From positions 186,001-250,000 of the forward strand of contig NZ_BMMM01000001.1 of NCBI RefSeq assembly GCF_014645835.1: a stretch of 64,000 nt of DNA, in the 5' to 3' direction. Of this stretch, positions 1 through 8,167 are shown piece after piece. The notes under the pieces are model-generated. The model was given only the letters and a program-made list of their open reading frames with translations, did no database searches and was not told where the DNA came from. The number at the start of each line of letters is the position of its first letter. Positions within the stretch are counted from its first letter, which is position 1. The DNA is from Streptomyces albiflavescens. GTDB lineage: Bacteria > Actinomycetota > Actinomycetes > Streptomycetales > Streptomycetaceae. The translations under genes and the position numbers were made by a program.

Positions 1-323
1 TCGCCCTTGGCACCTGCCGGCAGCCGGACAGAGCGGGCGAAGGTACCGTAACGGAATTCCGTGTGGCGCTTCTCCGTGGTCTCCTCATTGCGCTCCGCAC
101 GCAGGGTCAGGACGTCGTCCGTGACGCTGATCTCGACGTCCTTGGACGGGTCGATGCCCGGAAGCTCGGCGCGCAGCACGTAGGTGCCGTCCGCCAGGTG
201 TTCCTCGATACGGATGCCATGCAGCCCGGGAACCGTGTGCACTCCGGGAAGTCCGGCCTCGACCCAGCCGAACAGTTCGGGCAGCGCCGGCCAGGCAGGC
301 AGCCGCTCCACCATGCCGCTCAT
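1..323 (-). CDS. Hsp20/alpha-crystallin small heat shock protein (3-prime end outside window)
   Basis: ATP-independent holdase chaperone of the cytosol. Reading leftward from ATG 323 the protein runs about 107 residues before the window edge. After a short W/P-rich N-terminus comes the alpha-crystallin start: the family segment AELPGIDPSKDVEISV, then LTLRAER and the RYGTFARSVRLP strand. A ribosome site (GGGAGGG) lies a few bases upstream of 323; a second in-frame ATG at 314 is possible but less well placed. An inverted repeat (384-397) lies about 60 bp upstream and matches sites beside the CBS gene and the two-component genes. Its neighbours are remnants of a V-ATPase/CBS operon, so it may be the surviving end of a stress gene cluster. 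Confidence 0.9.
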   Translation of the reverse strand, partial: MSGMVERLPAWPALPELFGWVEAGLPGVHTVPGLHGIRIEEHLADGTYVLRAELPGIDPSKDVEISVTDDVLTLRAERNEETTEKRHTEFRYGTFARSVRLPAGAKG

Positions 324-383
324 GTCACCCTCCCTTTCTCGTTGGCTGCTTCCAGCGTGACGCACCCGGGCCGGCTTGTGGGT

Positions 384-397
384 GGGCCGACCGGCCC
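384..397. promoter_or_regulatory. Inverted repeat GGGCCG-AC-CGGCCC, proposed DevR/OsdR-type box
   Basis: Perfect 6+6 bp inverted repeat with a 2-bp spacer, about 61 bp upstream of the Hsp20 start. The same arms with a 2-bp spacer occur at 1961-1974 and 23181-23194. The link to the response regulator at 23563-24264 is inferred from location and from the known shape of DosR/DevR boxes. Confidence 0.55.
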
Positions 398-628
398 CGC
401 ACGGGCCCGGTCGGCACCTGACAGCCGGTCTTCTCTCGCCAATCGGGTCCGACCCGCTGCCACTCCGCGTCCCCCTGCACCAAGGGGCGTCTGTCCAGAC
501 TTCCGTGTACCAGCCGTCCGCAGGCCGGCAGCACGGCCCCGGCGCTCAGCCCGACCGGTGCCGGCGCTCTCGTCGCGACGGGCGGCGTGCGCAAGGACCC
601 TCGAGTGACCTACCAACCCGAGCGATGA

Positions 629-685
629 GTCCACGGAGACGAACGCGTGGGTCATCACGTCACCCACGGTGCGCAGATGTTTCAT
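629..685 (-). pseudogene. N-terminal remnant of a CBS-domain protein
   Basis: From ATG 685 about 19 residues read MKHLRTVGDVMTHAFVSVD, the usual opening of Streptomyces CBS-pair proteins (VGDVMT then VSV). The similarity then stops and no CBS fold follows. The rest of the frame, which stays open to about 320, is low-complexity Arg/Gly/Ala text without family features. The gene appears truncated by a deletion that also removed most of the preceding V-ATPase subunit. No recognisable gene lies between about 324 and 628. Confidence 0.6.
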
Positions 686-716
686 GGCCACTGCCTCCCG
701 CGCCGCACACCCGCGG

Positions 717-800
717 CGGCTCGACGCAGCCCGCCTCGGCGATGCGTACGAACGAGTCCCGCAGCGCCGCCCGGGGCACGATTACCGCCACGCGTCGCAT
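717..800 (-). pseudogene. N-terminal remnant of V-type ATPase 116-kDa (subunit I/a) gene
   Basis: From ATG 800 the first 28 or so residues (MRRVAVIVPRAALRDSFVRI then AEAGCVEP) match the conserved start of bacterial V/A-type ATPase membrane subunit I, which normally has over 600 residues. After this the frame becomes unrelated and the next recognisable text is the CBS fragment at 685. It starts 20 bp after the stop of the AC39-like subunit, as expected in a V-ATPase operon. Only the N-terminal tip survives, so it cannot function. Confidence 0.6.
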
Positions 801-819
801 ACAGACCGGCGTCACAGCC

Positions 820-1443
820 TCAGACCAGGGCATCGAACTCCTCCAGCGGCCGTCCACCCCGGGCTGCCAACTCCACGGCCGCCCGTACACGCCAGGCATC
901 TACGGACAGCACCGCGACCGACCCCACGACCGTCCGGGGGCCGTAGCAGCCGTCGCGCAGCATGCCGGTGCCGTCCGTGATCAGGGCCCACGGCGTCTCG
1001 GCGCCCGGGTCGCCCACGGGGAGGCCGCGAGCGCGGCACGGAGGTCGCCTGGCGTCCCGGCACGCTCCAGGGTCCGCCAGGCGGTTTCCGGGGCACCGAG
1101 CCGGTACGGCTGCCACGCCTGTACCGCTGCGCGCAGACAGCCGGGACGCCACGTTCGCGATCTCGAAGCCTGCCGCGAGCGGGCGGAACAAGCGGGCGCC
1201 GCCCCGGGGCAGCCAGCCTGCCAGCACTCGCAGATGCCACAGCAGCGTGGCAGTGACGGCCCGCTGCGCCTCCGGCAGCGAGACGGTCGTCCGTGCGGAC
1301 AACCGGTACGGCGTCTGCGCCAGGCGGTGCAGCGCTTCGTCCAGCGTTGCGGCGGCTGCCATCTCCCGCGCTCCGCTCGGGCACGGACACCGGCTGGTCA
1401 GGGCACGGGCCCGGACCCCGCCCGCAACCCATTCGGCACTCAT
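820..1443 (-). pseudogene. V-type ATPase AC39/V0D-like subunit, frameshifted
   Basis: This family couples the rotor of V/A-type ATPases to the stator. From ATG 1443 the frame reads MSAEWVAGGVRARAL, then a family-like stretch (TLLWHLRVLAGWLP, then FEIANV). Near 1140-1110 family text moves to another frame (PYRLGAPETAW, then DLRAALAASPW), and near 1020 it returns to the first frame (GDPGAETPW, later VDAWRVRAAVELAARGG and a final EEFDALV). At least two frameshifts therefore break the gene. Its ATG overlaps the upstream subunit stop (ATGA), evidence that the two were a translationally coupled pair. Identity rests on remembered family text and needs a search. Confidence 0.65.
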
Positions 1444-1875
1444 GGCGCTCCGTCCGGCCGGTCCGCGATCCGCAGCGCGTCGGCCACCACGCGGACGACC
1501 AGACTCGGCACGCGCTCTCGCGCCCGCTCGCGCACCAGCGAGGCGGCGTGTTCCCCGACGGCGCGGACGGCGTCCGCGTCGCGCAGGGCGGCACGACGCA
1601 CGGGCGCCGCCGCCTGTTGCCGCTCTTGTGGGGCCCGGGCTCGTGCCGACGCCACGTTCCGCAGCCTGCCGCGAGGCACTCTGCCGTATCGCCTCGGCGT
1701 CGTGCTCCGCCGCCGTCCGGATCCGGTCCGCCTCCTGCTGAACCTCTGTCAGGCGTGCAAGGGACGGCTCCAGTTCGGCAGCGCGCTCCGCCGCCCGGTC
1801 GACGGGCACCCCGGTAGTGGCTGCTCCCGGCGTGCCGGGCGGACGGAACCGCGCGAGGAAGTCCCGCAGGCTCAT
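1440..1875 (-). pseudogene. V-type ATPase E/G-like peripheral-stalk subunit, frameshifted
   Basis: From ATG 1875 the protein starts MSLRDFLARFRPPGTPG and continues as a charged, Ala/Glu/Arg-rich helix (DRAAERAAELEPSLARL, then EADRIRTAAEHDAEAIR), as expected of a stalk subunit. Near 1680 the helical text moves to a second frame (VASARARAPQERQQAAAP ... LVRERARERVPSLVVRVV) and ends at 1440 with the stop inside the ATG of the AC39-like gene. One frameshift therefore interrupts it. An alternative start at 1932 exists in the first frame. It is divergent from the CBS-BON gene, with an inverted-repeat box at 1960-1975 between them. Confidence 0.6.
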
Positions 1876-1959
1876 CACGAGCGTGCTGGTGTGTTCCTCC
1901 TCCAGTCTCGCCGCTTCCCAGCGGGCTCCCACCGGATAAGGCCGTCACGCTGCATCACC

Positions 1960-1975
1960 AGGGCCGTTCGGCCCT
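1960..1975. promoter_or_regulatory. Palindrome AGGGCCG-TT-CGGCCCT, proposed DevR/OsdR-type box
   Basis: Perfect 7+7 bp inverted repeat with a 2-bp spacer. It lies about 65 bp upstream of the CBS-BON start (2040) and 85 bp upstream of the decayed V-ATPase operon, so it could serve both directions. Its right half TTCGGCCCT is identical to the right half of the site at 23377-23392. Confidence 0.6.
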
Positions 1976-2039
1976 TGGCCCGGGGCAGTGGAGCGCAAAA
2001 CTGGGACAATAGAAGACCCGACGGAGTCCGGAGGCTGCT

Positions 2040-2966
2040 GTGAACAAGCACGAGAACTTCTCCACGGACGCCGACGCCCGCCGTGCCGTGCCGTCGCATC
2101 AACACCGCCCCAGTGAGGAGGGTGGGCAGGATCTGCTCCTGCGCTATCTGGGTGCCGTCGCCACAGCGTCGGCCAGACACGCCGGGGCCGAGCGGCAGGC
2201 CGAGTCGGCCCCGACCGGCACGACCCCGGGCACGAGTCCGAGGCCGACGGCCGCCCCCGGTCCGCCCCCGGAGACGGAAACCGGCGGCCTCGCCGAGGGA
2301 CGGCCACCACAGCCGCCCACTGAGCCCGAGGCCCCGCTCGTACGAGACTTGATGGACGTGCCCGCCGTGTCCATGCGGGACGACCTGCCGTACCGCGAGA
2401 TCGCACGCCTGCTGGCCCGCGAACACGTCGGTGCGGTCCCGGTGGTTGACGCCGACGACCAGGTGGTCGGCGTTGTGTCGGAGTCCGACCTGCTGGCGAA
2501 GGTCGCGTTTGAAGCCTCCGGACATCGGCCCGGCCGCATCGGCAGGCTGCGGGACCGGCGGCTGCACGAGAAGGCCCGGGGCGAGACGGCAGCGGACCTG
2601 ATGACCAGCCCTGCGGTCACCGTGCTGCCGGGGGCGACCATTGCGGAGGCCGCTTGGCTCGCGGCGCTGTCGCGCCTGAAGCGGCTCCCGGTCACCGACC
2701 ACGACGGACGCCTGGTCGGCGTGGTGCGCCGCAATGCGCTGCTCCAGGCTCTCATCAGGGACGACGCCGGGATACAGGAGGAGATCGAGACGAAGATCCA
2801 TGCCTTCTGCACCCCGACCGACCGTGACGCCGTCGTGGTGAAGGTGCACGACGGAGTGGTGCAGTTGACGGGGCAGATGTCGCAATCGTCGATGTCCAGG
2901 CTGGTGGCAGAGGTTGAGGGCATGGAGGACGTGGTCGAGGTGAGCAACCACCTCACCGCCGTATGA
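2040..2966 (+). CDS. CBS-pair and BON domain protein
   Basis: A 308-residue cytosolic protein from GTG 2040. Residues 1-100 are a Pro/Thr/Glu-rich, probably disordered tail. Residues about 102-225 hold two CBS motifs (VRDLMDVPAVSM ... GAVPVVDADDQVVGVV; then AADLMTSPAVTV ... RLPVTDHDGRLVGVV), the adenosyl-ligand sensing fold. Residues about 240-308 form a BON domain (IHAFCTPTDRDAVVVKV, VQLTGQ, MEDVVEVSNHL). CBS-BON proteins are common in Streptomyces stress clusters beside Hsp20 and universal stress proteins. The palindrome at 1960-1975 sits in its promoter region. The long disordered tail is longer than usual for the family. Ligand and partner cannot be read from the sequence. Confidence 0.88.
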   Translation: MNKHENFSTDADARRAVPSHQHRPSEEGGQDLLLRYLGAVATASARHAGAERQAESAPTGTTPGTSPRPTAAPGPPPETETGGLAEGRPPQPPTEPEAPLVRDLMDVPAVSMRDDLPYREIARLLAREHVGAVPVVDADDQVVGVVSESDLLAKVAFEASGHRPGRIGRLRDRRLHEKARGETAADLMTSPAVTVLPGATIAEAAWLAALSRLKRLPVTDHDGRLVGVVRRNALLQALIRDDAGIQEEIETKIHAFCTPTDRDAVVVKVHDGVVQLTGQMSQSSMSRLVAEVEGMEDVVEVSNHLTAV

Positions 2967-3537
2967 CATGTCCGGAACCATGTGGCTCCCCATCGGGACG
3001 TCAGGGCATGCACACGCGATCAGTCATCTCCAGGGCAGGTGGCCCTTCCGAGGGCCCGTTGGTCGTCGGCAGGCACACCATGGTCGCTGGGGCCGTTGGC
3101 GCGTGACGGAGATGCGGTCGAGGCTGGGCTGAGGAACTGGTCCGAGTACCGGGCGTCTGGAGCGTGGAGGCCATACCAACTGGAGTGGTTTCACGCGGCG
3201 GCGCTGGAGGCACGGTTGCGGGACGTGGGACTGCGGGTGGTCCACGCCCTCGCCCATCCCGGCCATTCGGATGCCGTCGACGTGTCGGGACGTTCTTGAC
3301 AGCCATGAAGCGACGCGGACGCTGAGCGGAAGCTCAGTCGTGCCACCTCGCCCCCTCTGGACGACGAGTCGCGGCGCAAGCCGGTGAGGCAAGACCATGA
3401 GAGAAAGGGGCGGAAAGGGCCCACTCGCTTCTCGCGAATCCTGATTGTGCGGTGCGCGGCTGTCGGCCGCTTCTCCGCATCCCGGTTCCGGGTCCTTTCC
3501 GTCAATTCCATGTAAGCATCCCGCGCGCGGTGCTCAT
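2967..3537. other. No confident gene; one weak coding-like stretch
   Basis: No ORF here has convincing family features. On the plus strand 3130-3240 reads like ordinary protein (NWSEYRASGAWRPYQLEWF, then ARLRDVGLRVVHALAHPG), so a small gene remnant is possible. Neither start nor family can be assigned. Confidence 0.4.
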
Positions 3538-3553
3538 AGGGCCCAATGGTTCC
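3538..3553. promoter_or_regulatory. AGGGCCCAATGGTTCC, proposed DevR/OsdR-type box (minus orientation)
   Basis: Its reverse complement GGAACCATTGGGCCCT agrees with GGGACCATTCGGCCCT (23377-23392) at 14 of 16 positions. It sits just upstream of the broken beta-CASP nuclease gene. The site assignment is inference. Confidence 0.45.
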
Positions 3554-3605
3554 TGTCGCCCGGCCATCCGCCGTGAGACCCCCAGGGTGTCGGTTGCGTC
3601 CATGG

Positions 3606-3975
3606 CGATGGCGTATGGGTTCGACCACGTACGGCAACCGCCACCACGACGACGCGGCGGGGCGGGCCGCCTTCGCGGCTGTCCTCACCCGCACCCTCGG
3701 CCGCGGTGGCACGGTGGTCATCCCGGCTTTCGCCCTCGACCGCACCGAGGTCGTTTTGCACGAGCTCGCCGCGCTCCGCCGCGAGGGCGTTCTCCCGGCG
3801 AGCGTTCCGGTGTACGTGGACACTCCCCGTGGCCCTGGCCGCCCTCGACGTCTACCGCGACGCCATAGCCGCCCGCACTCCCGAGCTGCGCCCCGAAGTC
3901 ACGGCGGCGGGCACGGCCGCGCTCTGCCCCGAGCCCTTCCTTGCCGCGCGCTCCATCCAGGAGTCCATCGACTAC
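3606..3975 (+). pseudogene. Beta-CASP metallo-beta-lactamase-fold nuclease, truncated and frameshifted
   Basis: Intact relatives are RNA-processing nucleases with a metallo-beta-lactamase domain plus a beta-CASP domain. Here only central beta-CASP text remains: STTYGNRHHDD, then GGTVVIPAFALDRTEVVL and PVYVD. The C4 run at 3825-3828 has one base too many. With three Cs the text would continue PVALAALDVYRDAI and RPEVTAAGTAA, close to the family VDSPMALAAL motif. The N-terminal half with the HxHxDH metal site is missing and the C-terminal end passes into an unrelated membrane segment after SIQESI. It cannot encode an active enzyme. Confidence 0.75.
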
Positions 3976-3984
3976 GGCCTCGTC

Positions 3985-4220
3985 CTCGGCCTCAATCGGT
4001 GGGTACTGCACGTCGCCGCGTACGCCGCCCTGGTGTACGCCATCGCCGGCGCCCGATTGATCGCGGGCAGCAGCTGGTGGGCCACGTTGGCTCTCGTCGC
4101 CGCCTCAAGTGGGCTTGTCCTCAAGGCGATCTGGTTCCCCCCTGGCTCGGCATCGGCATGCTGCTGGACGTGGGCGTCATCATCGCGGTGGCATCCACCT
4201 GGCCCGGCTCCGTCCACTGA
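3985..4220 (+). pseudogene. C-terminal fragment of a small membrane protein, frameshifted
   Basis: Text joined to the beta-CASP remnant encodes at least two hydrophobic segments (WVLHVAAYAALVYAIAG and WWATLALVAASSGLVLKAIW). The C6 run at 4137-4142 interrupts the frame; one more C would give F-P-P-W then LGIGMLLDVGVIIAVA before the stop at 4220. The family is unknown. It appears to be the tail of an integral membrane protein fused by deletion to the nuclease fragment. Confidence 0.5.
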
Positions 4221-5169
4221 ACCACCGCTCACCGCCCGGGTCATGCGGTACTGTCGCCGCCCTCCACAAGCGACGCTGCATGCTCGGGAACGCACGTCTC
4301 ACAAAGGGGTGCCGCGACGCTGCGTCCCTCCCCCCAACGCATCCACGGAGTCCTGGCGGCGAGACGGCCCAGGATTCAGGGACGTCGCAGCCGCCACAGC
4401 TCAGTCACGGCACCGGCCCGGCGGCGGGGATTTCCGACCTGGCGACAGAGATTCTCGACGTACTCCTGCCAGCGATTCGAATCCGGCATGGCGTTGCTCG
4501 ACGGCTTGGCCGCTCCGGTTCCTCGGTCGACCGCATGCCTGAAAGGTTGCCAACGGCGTACAGGGCGATTGCACACCGTCGGAGGCTGGACTGAGCGGGC
4601 TACGTGCATGAGTCTCGCCGGGCCTGGCCGATCCGGATAGAGAGACCGTTCAGCTGCTGGTCCCAGCCGGCAAGCCCGACGGAGGGCCGAGGGAGCAACG
4701 CCGCAGGGGATCGTCGACGTGCCCGCGTACCAGTCGAGTGACGGCCACGCCCATGGCTCCCACCACATGATCCGCCATCCTCACAGACCGCATGCCAATA
4801 TTGACAGCAGTGGCAAATCGCAGGGTCCTTGGCCATGACGCACCCCGGCGCATACGGGCGACCGCAGCACACATGCACATGCCGGCGAGCTCGACAGCGG
4901 CTCGGGTCGACCCCAGCCGATCGATGGCGCCGAGGTTCGTGACCCTGAACTGGCTTCCGTCGATACTGAGACCAGAGGCCGGAAGCCCAGCACGCTGCAG
5001 CCAACGAGAGCCTGACACATCATCAGGAAGGTCAGCATTCAGTCAACATCAGCCCCGCAAGACCCCGCCTCGGACCGCCCGGAAGCACCACGATCCACAA
5101 CTGGTCGCACCCAGGCCGACCAGCTCAAACACAGGTCAGAGCCTTTACCAATCTCACCAGGAGGTTCCC
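4221..5169. other. Long stretch without a supported gene
   Basis: About 950 bp. Several frames are open on both strands but none shows a family motif, a good ribosome site or consistent codon choice. This marks the boundary between the stress-gene remnants and the dha operon, and probably holds further decayed sequence. The dha promoter must lie in its right end. Confidence 0.5.
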
Positions 5170-6162
5170 ATGAAGATGCTCATCAACGTGGCGGAGACGG
5201 TGGTCGCGGACGCGCTGCGGGGCATGGCGGCGGCACACCCGGAACTGACGGTGGATGTCGAGAACCGGGTGATCGTACGGCGGGACGCCCCGGTGGCGGG
5301 AAAGGTGGGCCTCGTCTCCGGCGGCGGCTCGGGGCACGAGCCCCTGCACGGCGGATTCGTGGGTCCCGGAATGCTGTCGGCGGCCTGTCCTGGAGAGGTG
5401 TTCACGTCTCCGGTGCCGGACCAGATGGTGCGTGCCGCGGCCGCCGTGGACAGCGGCGCGGGCGTGCTGTTCATCGTGAAGAACTACACGGGTGACGTGC
5501 TCAACTTCGACATGGCGGCCGAGCTCGCCGAGGAGGAGGGCATCCAAATCGCGAAGGTCCTGGTCAATGACGACGTGGCCGTCACCGACAGCCTCTACAC
5601 GGCGGGGCGGCGCGGCACCGGCGCGACGCTGTTCGTGGAGAAGATCGCGGGTGCCGCCGCCGAGGAGGGCGCACCGCTGGAGCGCGTCCAGGCGCTGGCC
5701 CGGCAGGTCAACGAGAACTCCCGGAGTTTCGGCGTCGCGCTCAGCGCCTGCACCACTCCGGCCAAGGGCAGCCCGACCTTCGACCTGCCGCCCGGGGAGC
5801 TGGAACTGGGCGTCGGTATCCACGGCGAGCCCGGCCGCGAGCGGCGGGCGATGATGACCTCCAGCGAGATCGCCGACTTCTCGGTGCACGCGATCCTGGA
5901 GGACATGAACCCGCGCAATCCGGTGCTGCTGCTGGTCAACGGCATGGGCGCGACCCCGCTCCTGGAGCTGTACGGCTACAACGCGGAGGTCCAGCGGCTG
6001 CTGGGCGAACGCGGAGTCCCCGTGGCGCGCACGCTGGTGGGTAACTACGTCACCTCGCTGGACATGGCCGGCGCCTCGGTGACGCTGTGCCAGGTGGACG
6101 AGGAACTGCTGCGACTGTGGGACGCTCCGGTGAAGACGCCGGGCCTGCGCTGGGGCGTGTGA
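5170..6162 (+). CDS. dhaK: Dihydroxyacetone kinase subunit DhaK
   Basis: Substrate-binding subunit of the PTS-dependent dihydroxyacetone kinase. DhaL-ATP phosphorylates dihydroxyacetone held by DhaK, and DhaM rephosphorylates the DhaL-bound ADP. The 330-residue length is normal. Visible landmarks are SGGGSGHEPLHGG near residue 50, KNYTGDVLNFDMA near 104, and GIHGEPG with His218, the residue that binds substrate covalently as a hemiaminal. ATG 5170 is chosen because AGGAGG (5158-5163) lies 6 bp upstream and family text begins at MKMLIN; the frame is open upstream from 4792 but that part has no family similarity. First gene of dhaKLM. Confidence 0.97.
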   Translation: MKMLINVAETVVADALRGMAAAHPELTVDVENRVIVRRDAPVAGKVGLVSGGGSGHEPLHGGFVGPGMLSAACPGEVFTSPVPDQMVRAAAAVDSGAGVLFIVKNYTGDVLNFDMAAELAEEEGIQIAKVLVNDDVAVTDSLYTAGRRGTGATLFVEKIAGAAAEEGAPLERVQALARQVNENSRSFGVALSACTTPAKGSPTFDLPPGELELGVGIHGEPGRERRAMMTSSEIADFSVHAILEDMNPRNPVLLLVNGMGATPLLELYGYNAEVQRLLGERGVPVARTLVGNYVTSLDMAGASVTLCQVDEELLRLWDAPVKTPGLRWGV

Positions 6163-6300
6163 ACCCGGTCAACAGGCGGCCGGCTGCCGACGATCGGCAA
6201 CCGGCCGAAGCTCGTGACACACAGTCAATACCCGTCCCCGCGGTCAACGCTCGCTCCCCACAGTCACCGCTCGCACCGGGCAACCACGCAAGGAGATTCC

Positions 6301-6900
6301 GTGCTCGACGCCGATTTCTTCCGCCGTTGGATGACGGCGACCGCCGCGTCCGTGGATCGCGAGGCGGAACGGCTCACCGCCCTGGACTCGCCGATCGGCG
6401 ACGCCGACCACGGCAGCAATCTGCAGCGCGGCTTCACCGCCGTGGTGGCCACGCTCGAGAAGGAGGCGCCGGACACGCCCGGCGCCGTCCTCATGCTCGC
6501 CGGGCGGCAGCTGGTCTCCACGGTCGGCGGCGCGTCGGGACCGTTGTACGGCACCCTGCTGCGCCGCACCGGCAAGGCGCTCGGGGATGCCGCCGAGGTC
6601 ACCGAGGAACAGTTCACGGACGCGCTGCGCACGGGCATCGACGCGGTGATGGCGCTGGGCGGAGCCGTGCCCGGCGACGCGACCATGATCGACGCGCTGG
6701 TGCCCGCGGTCGACGCGCTCGCCGACTCCTTCGGCGCGGCGAAGACCGCCGCCGAGGAGGGCGCCGTCGCGACGACACCGTTGCAGGCCCGCAAGGGCCG
6801 GGCGAGCTATCTGGGCGAGCGCAGCATCGGGCACCAGGACCCCGGTGCCACGTCCTCGGCTCTCCTGATCGCCGCGCTCCTGGAGGCGGCCGGTGAGTGA
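6301..6900 (+). CDS. dhaL: Dihydroxyacetone kinase ADP-binding subunit DhaL
   Basis: Nucleotide-binding subunit that carries the tightly bound ATP/ADP. A 199-residue all-helical protein with the Mg-nucleotide motif DSPIGDADHGSNLQRGF (Asp34, Asp36, His37) and the later STVGGASGPLYGTLLRR and PGDATMIDAL signatures. GTG 6301 is preferred because AAGGAGA lies at 6290-6296; an upstream in-frame ATG at 6214 would add unsupported residues. It starts 138 bp after dhaK and its stop overlaps the dhaM start. Confidence 0.96.
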   Translation: MLDADFFRRWMTATAASVDREAERLTALDSPIGDADHGSNLQRGFTAVVATLEKEAPDTPGAVLMLAGRQLVSTVGGASGPLYGTLLRRTGKALGDAAEVTEEQFTDALRTGIDAVMALGGAVPGDATMIDALVPAVDALADSFGAAKTAAEEGAVATTPLQARKGRASYLGERSIGHQDPGATSSALLIAALLEAAGE

Positions 6901-7309
6901 CTCCACGGACAAGCTCGTAGGGATCGTCCTGGTCTCCCACAGTGCCGCCGTCGCCGCCTCCGTGGCCGAGCTCGCGAGGAGCCTCGCCGGCGGCGGCACG
7001 ACCGCTCCTGTCGCTCCGGCGGGAGGCACCGTCGACGGCGGCATCGGTACGAGCGCGGAGCTGATCGCGGCTGCGTCCGCGTCCGTGGACCGCGGCGCGG
7101 GAATCGCCGTCATCGCCGACCTGGGCAGTGCGGTCCTCACCGTGAAGGCGCTGCTCGCCGAGGGCGACGAACTCCCCGACAACACCCGGCTGGTGGACGC
7201 GCCCTTCGTCGAGGGCGCGGTGGCCGCGGTCGTCACGGCCTCGGCGGGCGCGGACCTCGCCGCGGTGGAGGCGGCGGCCGTGGAGGCGTACACCTACCGG
7301 AAGGTGTGA
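6893..7309 (+). CDS. dhaM: PTS-dependent dihydroxyacetone kinase phosphotransferase subunit DhaM
   Basis: EIIA-mannose-like domain that receives phosphate from the phosphotransferase system and passes it to DhaL-bound ADP. 138 residues; IVLVSHSAAVA near the N-terminus carries the phospho-histidine (His16), and GIGTSAELI plus DLGSAVLTVKALL are family features. Only the EIIA domain is present, without fused HPr or EI domains, as usual in actinomycetes. GTG 6893 lies inside the last codons of dhaL (8-bp overlap), which suggests translational coupling. A hairpin at 7312-7333 ends the operon. Confidence 0.95.
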   Translation: MSDSTDKLVGIVLVSHSAAVAASVAELARSLAGGGTTAPVAPAGGTVDGGIGTSAELIAAASASVDRGAGIAVIADLGSAVLTVKALLAEGDELPDNTRLVDAPFVEGAVAAVVTASAGADLAAVEAAAVEAYTYRKV

Positions 7310-7311
7310 GC

Positions 7312-7333
7312 GCCCGGAGCACTGGTTCCGGGC
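7312..7333. terminator. Hairpin between dhaM and the convergent TetR gene
   Basis: GCCCGGA (7312-7318) pairs with TCCGGGC (7327-7333) around an 8-base loop, directly after the dhaM stop and before the end of the convergent regulator gene. There is no T-tract, so its action is inferred. Confidence 0.5.
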
Positions 7334-7337
7334 CTGA

Positions 7338-8003
7338 TCAGGAAAGTCCTTCGGCCGCGACGGCGAGGGCCGAGCGCATGGTCGCCACCAGCTCGGCCTG
7401 TGCCGTCACGGGGTCGGGTTCCTCCTCGTCGGTGCGCCACGCATAGTGCTCGACCGCCGTGCGCAGGGCAGCGTTGAGCATGGCGGCCCGGATCTCCGAC
7501 CGCAGGTCCACGGCGGCCAGGCCGGCGCGGTCGGCGAGCGCGTGGGCGAAGACCGGCTCTGCCTCGTCGTGGGCCTGGAGCCAGACCGCGCGCAGGCCCG
7601 GCTCGGTGCGGGTCAGCCTCAGCAGCGCGCGAACCTTGGGCAGGTGCGGCCTCGCCATCGGGCGGTCGCCGGCCGTGGACGCCCCTTCCAGCGCGTCCGC
7701 CAACGGCTGGTCGGGGCGCCATGCGCGCAGTGCGGAGGCGATCGCTTCGATCCCGGCCGCGAACAGGGGGCTGACGCAGCTCTCCTTGCTCGGGAAGTAA
7801 CGCCACAGGGTCCGAGCGGAGACGCCGACCGCCTGTCCGATCTGCTCGCCGGTGGTCGCGGCCACGCCCTGGGAGACGAACAGCTCCACCGCGGCGCGCG
7901 CGATCTCCAGCCGGATCTCCCCCTTGCGCTGCTCGGTCAGCGGGGGGCGCCCCGTACGGCCGCCCGCCGGGCCGGGGGGTTCGTTGATGGCGCCGTCCGG
8001 CAC
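7338..8003 (-). CDS. TetR-family transcriptional repressor
   Basis: 221-residue regulator. The N-terminal helix-turn-helix is clear: IARAAVELFVSQGVAATT, then IGQAVGVSARTLWRYFPSKE (about residues 35-75). The rest is the helical ligand domain, with no ligand assignable. It is divergent from the SDR gene at 8168, and an imperfect inverted repeat at 8079-8107 between them is the likely operator, so the predicted target is the SDR and its own gene. Confidence 0.92.
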   Translation of the reverse strand: MPDGAINEPPGPAGGRTGRPPLTEQRKGEIRLEIARAAVELFVSQGVAATTGEQIGQAVGVSARTLWRYFPSKESCVSPLFAAGIEAIASALRAWRPDQPLADALEGASTAGDRPMARPHLPKVRALLRLTRTEPGLRAVWLQAHDEAEPVFAHALADRAGLAAVDLRSEIRAAMLNAALRTAVEHYAWRTDEEEPDPVTAQAELVATMRSALAVAAEGLS

Positions 8004-8078
8004 TGGTGACTCCCTGGTTCCGCCTGCGGCTGCTGCCCTGGACTGCCGTGAGTCTAACGATCTCGAAAAAGGCTCCCG

Positions 8079-8107
8079 GACTTTATGTCACTCAAAGACA
8101 TTAAGTC
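8079..8107. promoter_or_regulatory. Imperfect 11-bp inverted repeat, candidate TetR operator
   Basis: Arms GACTTTATGTC (8079-8089) and GACATTAAGTC (8097-8107) pair at 10 of 11 positions around a 7-bp spacer. It is AT-rich against a GC-rich background and lies in the 164-bp gap between divergent TetR and SDR genes. Confidence 0.6.
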
Positions 8108-8167
8108 GTACGGTGTGCAGCGCGGCGGATTCGCCGTGCCTCGCACGCACACCTCTGGGAGAACGTC

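Noticed and set aside
376..2043. Long plus-strand open frame over the V-ATPase remnants
   Set aside because: Arg/Pro/Ser-rich text with no family features; it is antisense to recognisable V-ATPase text and is typical of high-GC shadow frames.
2982..3299. 105-codon ORF after the CBS-BON gene
   Set aside because: Some stretches look protein-like but the start region does not, no ribosome site is seen and no family can be named; described as unassigned sequence.
4650..5018. Minus-strand ORF left of dhaK
   Set aside because: No recognisable domain, start signal or neighbours supporting it.
4792..5169. Upstream extension of dhaK
   Set aside because: Open but without family similarity; AGGAGG and the family N-terminus place the start at 5170.
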